A DNA stretch of 64,000 nt, taken from assembly GCA_029931535.1 (NCBI GenBank), contig JAQPZY010001190.1, forward strand, positions 1,323,001-1,387,000, read 5' to 3'. Both the position numbers and the translations under genes were made by a program. Below the pieces are notes generated by a model that saw nothing but the letters and a program-made list of their open reading frames with translations, was not told the origin of the DNA and searched no databases. Positions 24,072-36,000 of the stretch are shown here, piece after piece. Origin of the DNA: Margaritifera margaritifera (taxonomy: Eukaryota; Mollusca; Bivalvia; Unionida; Margaritiferidae). The first letter of the stretch is position 1. Every line of letters starts with the position of its first letter.

Positions 24072-27000
24072 TTGGCATGAAAAGGGAAACGGGGAATTTA
24101 CTGTAAAGTAACCAACAGGCAGTAAGCTAAGCCTGAATAAGGCAAGACAGTGTTCCATGAAACCATTGTTTTGTTTTTTATCTTACCTCTTAAGGCCTCA
24201 TCTAGCTGCTCACATCCTGCTGATAATTTGCAAATCTGCTTCAATTCTCCTTTACCCTGATGGAGATCTAAAGCTGCAAAAATCATGTATTTTTATTATT
24301 ATCCAGTAGCAAGAATGAACAGAAACATCCAACACCTTATCTCAGATATCTAAAAATGTTTGCTTCAGACATAGTGAAATGCTTCAAATTTATGTTGCCA
24401 AATTTGACAAATGAAAGAAAATAAGGCAATATCATGAACACTTCTTGACAATATGGTTGTCGGTTAAAATCACTGGATTCAAATACGGACTGATTGGTAT
24501 GTTCAAAACTTTGTTTTTCATATCTAGACTTTTAATCACCCACAAAAACTCCAATCCTTCCATTGCATTTTGGGAAGAAACACTTGAATATAGACAAAAT
24601 TATTTCAACTGAAAGCAATTTGGAAACCTTGTTTGGGTTAAGGTGTTTTGGACTGTTCAACATCCAAGTGGAGGGTTGCACGTACTCTCTGGCCATACTA
24701 ATGTCTTGTGTCCTTGAGCAAGAAATTTAATCTCACAATCAGGATTCAATCTAGGATGCATTTTTGTGCCAAAGGATACAAAATATTATTGATGGCCCAC
24801 TCAAATAGGAAGGACACATCCACATGGCATGGTTTTAAAATTATTGGTCCAAATTTGCCTGTCATATTCCTGATTGTAAATTAAACCCAGAATTTGTAAT
24901 GTGCATTATGTAGATAAGCATTTGACTGATAGAGACTGTTTGTTTAGCTAGACTGGTTATATTGCATTATGCCAGAAAATTCATATTTAACACAGTGATA
25001 CATTACAACCAGTTGCACCACATCAGCACTACACTGTATATGCATCATGGCTTGCTACAACCAACGTAAGTACATTGTGAAAGTCAAAATTTGTATATCT
25101 GATTCTCTCTGGATAAAGGGCATGCAATGAACAGTGTCAATTTTAAAATAATCACACAATATATAAAAAGACTTAAAATGATTTTCATTTCCATGTCATC
25201 AGATGTTTGCTTCTCAAAACACCTTGTCCAGGTAAAAAGAACACATCTGTAGTGAGAAATGACCGTAGCATACTGGCTAGTACAAGAGTAAAGGACCCAA
25301 GTAAATTTAATTCAATATAAAACTTGGAGAAACTTTTGATCTCTATATATTAGGCCTGCCTATTTAGACAGGCATTCCATCATAAACATCTAATTTTGCT
25401 GTGAACTAAATGAATGTAGAAAGAGTGCAGATGATATCACAGAAAGATTTGACTCAAATGAAGAAATAATTTTTAATGTTACATTTTTTTACATACAGTA
25501 TTATAAATTGCAAAGTGTGAAATTATTTTTAAAAAAAAGCAAATTTTTCTTTGGCAGATCAGAGTTTATACATTTTACAGTTGCACACAACTTATATGCA
25601 AAACCATATATGGTAGCACCATCTGCTGGGGTTATGTGTGCATTATTTTACTGTTATTGTTTTAATACTTTTTTTCACAATTGTTGGAAAGGGCCCTTAT
25701 TCCTTACTGACCCATTTATAATACCTATAGGCCCTTATTGATCCATTTATAATACCTATAAGCCCCTTATTGACCCATTTATAATACCATAGGCCCCTTA
25801 TAGACCCATTTATAGTACCTAAAGGCCCCTTATTGACCCATTTATAATACCTATAGGCCCTTATTGACCCATTTATAATACCTATAGGCCCTTTACTGAC
25901 CCATTTATAATACCTATAGGCCCCTTATTGACCCATTTATAATACCTATAGGCCCCTTATTGACCCATTTATAATACCTATAGGCCCCTTACTGACCCAT
26001 TTATAATACCTATAGGCCCCTTATTGACCCATTTATAATACCTATAGGCCCCTTATTGACCCATTTATAATACCTATAGGCCCTTTACTGACCCATTTAT
26101 AATACCTATAGGCCCCTTACTGACCCATTTATAATACCTATAAGCCCCTTATTGACCCATTTATAATACCTATAGGCCCTTTACTGACCCATTTATAATA
26201 CCTATAAGCCCCTTATTGACCCATTTATAATACATATAGGCCCCTTATTGACCCATTTATAATACATATAGGCCCCTTATTGACCCATTTATAATACATA
26301 TAGGCCCCTTATTGACCCATTTATAATACATATAGGCCCCTTATTGACCCATTTATAATACATATAGGCCCCTTATTGACCCATTTATAATACATATAGG
26401 CCCCTTATTGACCCATTTATAATACATATAGGCCTGTTATTGATCCATTTATAATACATATAGGCCCCTTATTGACCCATTTATAATACATATAGGCCCC
26501 TTATTGACCCATTTATAATACATATAGGCCCCTTATTGACCCATTTATAATACATATAGGCCCCTTATTGATCCTTTTATAATACCTATAGGCCCCTTAC
26601 TGACCCATTTATAATACCTATAGGCCCCTTACTGACCCATTTATAATACCTATAGGCCCCTTATTGACCCATTTATAATACCTATAGGCCCCTTACTGAC
26701 CCATTTATAATACCTATAGGCCCCTTACTGACCCATTTATAATACCTATAGGCCCCTTACTGACCCATTTATAATACCTATAGGCCCCTTATTGACCCAT
26801 TTATAATACCTATAGGCCCCTTATTGACCCATTTATAATACCTATAGGCCCCAGATGGTAACCATTAACAGTGCTCTTATTGTTATTTATATTTTGTATT
26901 ATTTATATTTTGTATTATTTATATTTTGTACTATTTATATTTTGTATTATTTATATTTTGTATTATTTATATTTTGTACTATTTATATTTTGTACTATTT

Positions 27001-30000
27001 ATATTTTGTATTATTTATATTTTGTACAAGGTCTATTAAACCTCTTCAGGTAAAATAAGTTTGGTATTTAGTATAATCGTGCAAAATAAATGACAGTTTC
27101 AGTGAGACAGCAAAGATGTGCTGATTATTTTTTAAAGCTTGCCCATGGACAGCACAACATACTATACTGGTTTGATTTACTAAGGTCATTGGCATACTCG
27201 GTCAGTTAAATAACTTCCAAAGACAAATTGAATCAGTATTTAAAGTTTAAACTTTATTTACTTTATGTTGATTGTATAGTGTGTTCTAATAATTTATTGA
27301 CAGAATTTTCTCTTGCTCAGACTTTTGGGTTGTTGTTTTCAAGGCATACAAACATAAGACCCTGGAGGAAACTACCAATCTTTCTGATGGGAAAACATGT
27401 ACTCTAACACATGCCTACATAATACTTACCTGATTATAATATACTTCACAAATCCAGCCTTCCCAAGATAAAACTGACATTAACCATGTCTTTTGGTTTG
27501 TTTAGCAATAAAAGTGCTAAAAAGTCATCTGCTTCCCAGACAGAAGTCAGATGAGAGTGGTCTCTCCTTGGATAGACAGATTGGTGTCAAATCCCATAAA
27601 TTGTCAGTTACTACTGGAGCAGAAGTGCAGGTTCTTTCTGGGATGTAACTGTAGGGAAGGCTTAGAAGGGTGTGCCTGTATTATGATCAGGTAAGTATTA
27701 TAGAAGAAACATTTTACTCCAACAAATATCTTTTCTTTTCTTCTTCAAATATATTGCCTGATAATATGTTAACAGAACAGGTAAGAGGTTGTGGGAGTTA
27801 AATTCTGTTACCTTGGAGTTGGCCCTGGCTCCAGTCTCCAAATTTATGCAAAGCAGCTTCAAATCTTGTGTGAGATATCGGGCAGCTACCAAACCTTGTG
27901 TTAGATATCGGGTGGGCAGCTTCAAATCGTGTGAGAGATCTCAGGCTAGAATCATGTGAGAGATCTCGGGCTAGGGTTAACACTGGTCAATAAATGGACT
28001 CCGTCTTGATGGAACAAAATTTGCTAGAGTAATTTTTCCTATAGCAATCTGTGTCATTATGCAGCTGCCAGGTGACATGGAAAGGTAGTCTGTTTCACTG
28101 CTGATATAGGTCCCACAAGGTTGAATTGGGTCTTAGCGATGAAAGGTCTCAGAAGTCAAAGCTGGTAAATGTCTTACCAGACCTCAATCCCACAGTTCAA
28201 ATGATGTCGGTCAGGGAGTAGTTTCACTGAAATTCTGTGCTGTTGGCAAATGTTCTAACTTCATGCTGATAAGCGTAAGAAATTTTTCTGGCCTTGGGTT
28301 AGTTCCTTGTAAGATGAAAAGAGAATGCAACAGATCCAGGGCAAAAGAGCCTGAGCAACAATATTATATCTTCTTTTTTTGAGTAATAAAAGTAAGCAAG
28401 ATCTCTCTTTTCTGATTAGCTCAGTATGCTTCAGGTACCACTTCAATACCCAAACAGGGTCCTGAAGACATCCTTGAGAAGAAATGTCCAAAGAAGACAA
28501 TGGCTTCAAGACAAAAGTCTGATTTACCATGAGTGGGAGCCTGTCTTTGCAATGAAACCTGGGGTTGTCATGAACGAGAAACTCCAGATAGTTCGGGTTG
28601 ACCAATAAGACATGAAATTATTGATTCTGCCTGCTGCAGCTTTAGTGACTAGGAAGTAGTTCTTACATGAAAGACGAGTCAGCATGGCTCTAGAAAGTGA
28701 GTCAAAGAGCCTTTTTCAACCATGTCAGAACTCACAGGGGGTTCCACTGTGGACAAAATGGCAAGGCCTTTAGTCAAGACAAGTCAAATTGGCTTGAAGG
28801 TTGGAGAGGTCTTTGTTCTGGCCTTTGTCCTCACTTCTATGATGGTCAAACATGTCTAAAATCATGGAACGGTAGCCCTTGATTGTTATTGGAACTAACT
28901 AATTCTCCTTGAAAAGCCATAGAAAGTTAGCTGTCTGTGGTATTGAGGATTTTAAGGGAAAAATGTTTCTCTGCTTGCACAACTAGAAGAAAACTTCATT
29001 TGCCCTCATAGGCTGCCAATGTGGCAAGTCTTCTTGCCAGAGTAATTCTGTCAACCACTTGTTTGCAGAAATGTTCTTTCTGAGAGTTTGTTCGATATGA
29101 GATAGGCTTGCAGGCTCAGCATTCTGGGTTGTGATGAAAAACCTACATGCATGTTTGTTTCAGCAGGCAAGAAAGCAGGATTTTCTTGGGGATCTCCACC
29201 ACTAGATTCAGATTTTTCCCACTTGTGGGAAGCAATCAGGATTGGTCTGCACTCAGATTCCCTCACTTCTGAATGAACCTGGGTATCAGAGGAGTAGGGG
29301 GAAAAGGTATATACATCAAAATCATTCCAGTTCAATGAAAGGGCATCAAATGTCCAGGCTTTTGGATCTGGGACTGGTGAGAAGGTTGAGAGATTGATTG
29401 GTGTTTCACCTCAAAGAGGTCAACAAGAGGTCGATCCCAGCAGGCGCAGATTTAACTCAAGACTGTGTGGTGAATGCACCATTCTGTGTGAATCTGTTGA
29501 TTCCATCTGGACAAGGAGTTCACAAGGGCATAGAATCTGCCTGCGATGTGGAGGACTCAAATATGGATTTGTTGATGATGGCACCACCTGAGAAAATGTG
29601 AAACTAGAATGTCTTCTAAGATAAATGACAACTGTTAAGTTGCCTGAAAGAATAGAGGCCCTTTCCAGATAACATATCTTCACTGTGGATTTCATCTCCA
29701 GGAGGTCATGCACATGGAGCGCTCATGAAGGAACCAAAAAGTTTGTAACTTTTTTAAAGGAGGACAGGATATAGGCACCCCCCACCCCCCATCACATAAT
29801 CTGAAACTTTGATACTTGGTCTAGTGGGCAAAGTTTCAGCTGATACTGGGATATGCTGATCATCTGCAGGGGTCTCATAAACAAGTGGCCCAAGATGAGA
29901 ATGTCTGCAGCTGCATTGAGAACACACACGAGGCAAAGGCTACAATTTAACACTCAAAGCAGCTGGCAGACACCAACTTGATGATCTTCAAGGCACTTCA

Positions 30001-33000
30001 AACTCCATTCAATGAGGTCTTGAATTCCATGCCCAGATAAATGAAGTGCTAGGACGGAACAAGATCAGATTTGTCCTTGTTGACAAGAAATCCAAGGCAA
30101 AACAAGTGCAAAACAAAGGATTTCATATCTTGGTACAAGAGACTACTAACCTTGTGCTTTTGGAGAATGTCATCCAGATAGTTTAATGTCATGGATGTGG
30201 AGGTCGTTCTGATGTGTAACATAACTCTGTTGTCTATCCATGATTCTCATTGAGACCCAGAGAATGAGACTCAGTCCAAAAGGATGTGCCTTGAACTGGT
30301 ACACAGTGTCCCTGAAAGTGAACCTCGGTAATTTCCAGGAAGTTCTGTAAACAGGAATATGAAGGTATGAGGGGTATTTAAAAAGTTCTGAATATTCATG
30401 TGCTGTACAACAAAGTTTGTTATTAGTGAACAGTACATCAGTACATCCCCTCAAAGTACTCCACATGCACCTCTACACACTTTCTCAGTTTGATTATCCA
30501 ATTATTAAATGCCATTTTGTATTCACATTTTGGTATCTTGTTCATACACTGGAAAACTGCACTTCCAACTGCATGGTGGCTTTGGAATCATCTATCAGCA
30601 AATCTTTGTAAACATCATTCTGCCAAAAATCACTTGGACCTAAATCAGGGCTGTATGGAAGATATGGCAAAGTTCAGATGCTGTGTTCACTTCAGGAAGT
30701 CTGTCACGATGGTGGATTTATGTGCATTGGCATGGAGTAGATGGGTGGTTTGGTAGTGTTCCACAACTTACTGGCAACACTTTGGAGCAGTACTGCTTAT
30801 GTAGAGCTCTCTCCTTGTCCAGCGACACAAGCAGAGTCAGGTACCTGGATGACCTGGCCTTTCGCATGGAAAAATAATGCATATAAAAATCTCTTGACAG
30901 GCTGTTGAGCTATTTGTGGTCTCTGCTCATTTTCTCCAATCAAAATTTTATTATTTTCTCTTGAGTCAGGCTCAAAAAAGTAAATCCATGTTTCATCACC
31001 TGTGACAATCTCATTTAAGAGTCTCTGGTCACTCTTATCACATCTAGCATGTAGCAGTTTGGCGACTTCAACCGGAATCTGTTTTTGATCAGCCCTCAAC
31101 AAATGCAAACCCATCTTGCACAAACCTTTCTGAGCTTCAAATGATTCTTCAATATATTAAAAACAGCTGACAAATTAATGCCTGTGAGAATAGAAATATC
31201 TTCTACTGTGTATCAAGGATCTTTATTGATTGCCTCTTTCATACCAGCTACTTCCCACTCACTAATCACGGACAGTCTTCCAGAATGTGGGTCATCTTCC
31301 ATGGATTTGCAACTATTTATAAAATGATGAAACCAGCTCAAAATTGTAGGATATGACAGAGAATTACATCAGTAAACTTTATACAAGTCTGCCTTGATAT
31401 CAGTTGGAGTTTACCCTAAGAGCGCCCTGATTTTACAGTATGCTCTTTGCTCAGTAGCAGAATTGTTCTCCTTCTCTGACATTTTAGGTCACTGTCATTT
31501 ACCTATGTTATGTCACATGCATTTATCTGCAGGAGTCCAGTGTGCTGCACATGCAGCTGCAGATCATTTTATAGAATTTTATTTTTGTCTATCAAATGGC
31601 ATGAAATTTATTGACAGGTTCAAAGAAACAAAAAAGTTGCAACAAAATATTCAGAACTTTTCAAATAACCCTCGCACATGACTTGGAGGTCTAGGCTGAC
31701 TGCAAACTCTCCCTCCTAAGCAGCAATGAGAACCATTCTCCGTTCTGAACTTGGGTACCTGAATGTGTTGGTTGAGACAGCTTAGATCTAAGACTGGACA
31801 GAGCTTGCCACTCGCTTTCAAAACTAGGAAAAGTCTGGAGAAAAATTCTAGGGAGTTTGTATTGTGAACAATCTCTACCACTGTTTTCATGAGGAGATAA
31901 AGACCTGGATATTTATTCTCTTGTACAGTGATTGCATGTTGAACAGCTTGAAACATCATTTCACGAATACCCCTATGGCTTCAAAAATTTCTGGGAAGAA
32001 CCCTGTACAGGTGGGGTGACTATCTTCATGCAGATTAAATTTCTTATATACACCATCTAAATCCTGCTCTAATTAGTGAGAGAGAACAAAACAATACAGG
32101 TATATACAGGTGAAATCAGCCAAGTGTCCCATTAAGCTTACAGAGAAGTGAACACCATGAACAATGGTATATACAGGTGAAATCAGCCAAGTGTCCCATT
32201 AAGCTTACAGAGAAGTGAACACCATGAATTAACTTAAATGCATGAGAAAATTACTGAAATAATCTTATTTCTAGGAATATATGATCATTTATTGGATATA
32301 ACTTGCAAAAAAGTCAAGTACAAAGCTGAATTGTAAGTACTAGTGACCATTAAGGCAATCAAGATGGCATCAAATAGTTTATCGTGTGACAAAATAGATA
32401 ACTGAGTTGCTAAATATTCCTCTATGATAAGGATAGAGTTACAGTAAGGAAACAGATGGAGTATTCTTTCCTGAAATGAGAACACTTTTAAGAATTACTC
32501 AAACTGGAGAAAAGGCACAAAATGGAAGGTATACGAGCATAAGTAGAAACTGATGATTAATGGGATTTGGCACCAATCCTTCTATCTATGGCAAGATGGG
32601 ATTTGGCACCAATCCTTCTATCTATGGCAAGATGGGATTTGGCACCAATCCTTCTATCTATGGCAAGATGGGATTTGGCACCAATCCTTCTATCTATGGC
32701 AAGATGGGATTTGGCACCAATCCTTCTATCTATGGCAAGATGGGATTTGGCACCAATCCTTCTATCTATGGCAAGATGGGATTTGGCACCAATTCTTCTA
32801 TCTATGGCAAGATGGGATTTGGCACCAATCCTTCTATCTATGGCAAGATGGGATTTGGCACCAATCCTTCTATCTATGGCAAGACCATTATCATATACTT
32901 CCATCTTGGCAAGCAGACGACTCTTTAGCACTTTTATTGCTAAAAGAGGGCAAAAGACCTGGTTAAAGTCTTCTTCAGCTTGGAAGGGCTGGATTTGTGA

Positions 33001-36000
33001 GGTTGTAGATGTTCTCTGAACATGTTATGATTGGGTAATGTATCTGAAGAAGAAATAACAATCTTGGGAAAAATCCCCCACTTTGTTTTTCATATTCCAA
33101 CCCCTAGACTCCACCCAACACAAACCACTGGAGATCATGACCAAGGGGATGTAACCTAAAATCAAACACATTATCTGTCGTCCTGCTATGATTGCATGAA
33201 AAGAGTTTGATCACAAAATTTTCATAAATGTCATGGAATTGCAATTTTTGTTTAATTTTTTTTTTTTTTAGCTTTGACTGCCTGCCAGGGACCCCATGGG
33301 AGGAGGGCAAATATTATACCCCTCTTGCTGATGGTGAAATTCTACCCAATGGTTTAGTAGGAGATAAGAGTTATGAAAAGATAGCAGAATGGATACTCAT
33401 TATTCTTGATTATAAAGCATAGGCATCAAATAACACTCTTTGCATTTTTTGATGAGATAGCTAATCTGGTACTATACTGGATGGGGTAAATAACTGTGGA
33501 AAATATCCAATTTTATATATTTTTTCTCATATATGAAGTGGAGTATGCCATTTCTAAATGTATGCAAGGGTTACTGTACATACTCATGTGTAAGTAAAGT
33601 CCAACTGCAAACAACACAGACCCTGATCTGCCATTGTATAATGCACCATAATGCATCAGCAGATCAGGGTCTATGTTGTTTGTTGTACTGATTACTCTGA
33701 ACAAACTGCATAGACCCAGATCTGCCGGCACGTTATGCATTATGCAGTTAGATCCGACTTATAAGGGAGTATATACAGTACATGGAACATGGTGTCTCAC
33801 TTGATTACACAGCTTTCTGCTTAGGCAGGTGAGTAAAAAATAAACCTAGCATACCTGGGTACAAACTTTAGGTAGAAATTCATAACAGCTACCAACAGAT
33901 CCATCTAAACTATTTCAATCACCTCTACATTTTGGTCTAATCCCAATCATAATGCTTTCTTATATCAGGATAGTATACCACTTTGTATTCTACATTTAGG
34001 TCCCTCCCTCCCCCCCCCCACCACCAACATAACAATATATGCATCTCTTTTTTTAAATATTATTCAAAAAATAAAATGCTCAGATTTCATTATTACTCAT
34101 AAATATTACAATTCTGCAAGCTTCTTTTTCTTTCTGCATTGCATTCAAGCCAGTCAATGTAAAACACCATGCATTTCGAGTGCATTATTAACAAGGAGAG
34201 AGCTCTACATAAGCAGTACTGCCTGTTGTTCAATCATTTATGTGTAATATACTATATATATATTAATGATTTATGATATTCAATCAATATTGGTTAAACG
34301 AAACAAACTTTTGGTAAACAGTAATATTATACTCAAGTTTCAGCTGAATACAGAAAGTAACATAGAACATATATGACTTTCATAAACATAACACAGAATC
34401 TTAATATTATTGTTTCCAATTTTGCCAATGCAAGTAAGACAAGAAACCACAGCATATCGGAATATAAGCTTTAGAAATGTAATATTACTCCAAAGCAGTG
34501 TTGTATCTAGAGCGCAGGCTCCCGGGTTTCCTGCAATGTTTTGTCCTATGTCCCACAAATCTTGACACTGCGTGCCCCTCTGAACATGCTTTTTTGTCAG
34601 AAAAAAACAATAACAAAAAATATGTCTACACCGTTTCTTCACAGATGTGCATCCACGTCTATGTTGGCACTAGCAATGGCAAAAGTCACTAAAAGTGATA
34701 AAACCTGTAAGATGGCAATGAATATCCATTTCAAAACAATGACTCTGTCAATGAAAACATTCAAGGTTTGTGGTAGTCAGCTGAGTTGCTAAAGTCCTTG
34801 ACCACCGCTATTGTACCATATTTTTGAAGTTAAAGTCACACCTATAGCAGTGAAGATTTAGTTTATTCTCAGGCTGAATTAATGAAAAAAGGTACAAATT
34901 TATGCAAATACACAATTTGTCATTTGATTAATGATTTAATACTTTTAAAAGAAAAGTAATTAATAAAACATGGGTATTTATTATAATCAATGCTAGTAGA
35001 TAATGAGTGAATACTAAAGTTAAATGAGAGCAAGATCTTGAAGGGAAAATTCCATGATGCAGTTTATTTCAGGTTAACCAGATATTCAAACAAGTTAATG
35101 TTTTCATGAGTTACTTGATCACATGATAAAATGTTTATTGCAATAATGTACATGTACAAGGAAAATACGAGAAAGTTACGGAGGCATAACTGTCAAAGCA
35201 AATAAGATTATCTGATTTTTTTTAGCACTTTTAGTGCATTATGTACTTCAATTTTCCTTTGTCCCTTTAAAATGTTGTGTGTCCCCAAATCTGGAGGATG
35301 AAGTACACAGTGTCCCCTGACCTTGGGATCTTCGGTGCAACAATGCCAAAGTTTCAGCTGAATACAGCAACTAATGTAATATATATATATATAACTTTCA
35401 AGAAACTTTAACACAACATCTCAATGTGTTCAATATTGACTCCATCACCATTTGAAAAGTTATACCTAAATCACCTCATTCACAGGCTTGGTCTCTAGAT
35501 AACAACTTTATTTTAACAGTAACATAAAAGAAGTAAAACATAATTTATCATTTTAGACTAATATCAGCGATGTTTGAATCATTTCAATGGTGCAGCTCTG
35601 TAAAATCACTGATTAAATAATGTTCAGGTAACACCATACAGATATTCTTTTTACATGTGTTTTCATATGATTTTGTTGACAAATATTCAACATTATTAAC
35701 CTCCATCTTTATAACACCCACTGTGTTTAAATATCAGCAAACATTTGTCTTTTGTTTTCCTTTTTGATTACTTGGCACGCAGTAATTATAACTGAACTTT
35801 TTTCATATATAAATGTGTAATATTCAATGAAGACCCACATATATACATGCTGCTAATATTTTCAAACAGACATCTGTTATGACAAAGAAAACCAGATTTA
35901 TGTGCAGAAGTATGCACATTAAACTATATCCAAAGTCCTTTAAATAGATTAACAAACGAAGCTTACCAGTACCTTTTATATTGAATTACCTGTCACAGGT

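Larger units (their letters stand above)
27421..33045 (-). mobile_element. DIRS-like (tyrosine-recombinase) retroelement, degenerate, with nested mariner
   Basis: A full-span but dead element in the sense orientation of XRCC3. On the minus strand the order is reverse transcriptase (31959-31676 and 30366-30170), RNase H-like region (about 29900-29340) and tyrosine recombinase (about 28605-28090). The left terminus (27421-27470, containing CACAAATCCAGCCTTCCCAA) is repeated inverted at the right (about 32965-33040, containing AAGGGCTGGATTTGTGAGG). Inverted terminal repeats plus RT, RH and recombinase, with no integrase seen, are the plan of DIRS elements. Frameshifts and stops occur in every domain. 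No gag frame was recognised at 31960-32550. Confidence 0.8.

Noticed and set aside
26855..27058. Hydrophobic tandem-repeat frames resembling a membrane protein
   Set aside because: Translation of a 16-bp AT-rich minisatellite; two frames are open at once.
30417..30877. Plus-strand frames across 30.4-30.9 kb
   Set aside because: They are antisense to the mariner transposase.
32553..33019. Four overlapping repetitive open frames (12-residue repeats such as [12 protein letters not shown]) as a repeat protein
   Set aside because: The 36-bp unit is a multiple of three with no stop in several frames, so all stay open at once on both strands. The unit derives from a transposon end.
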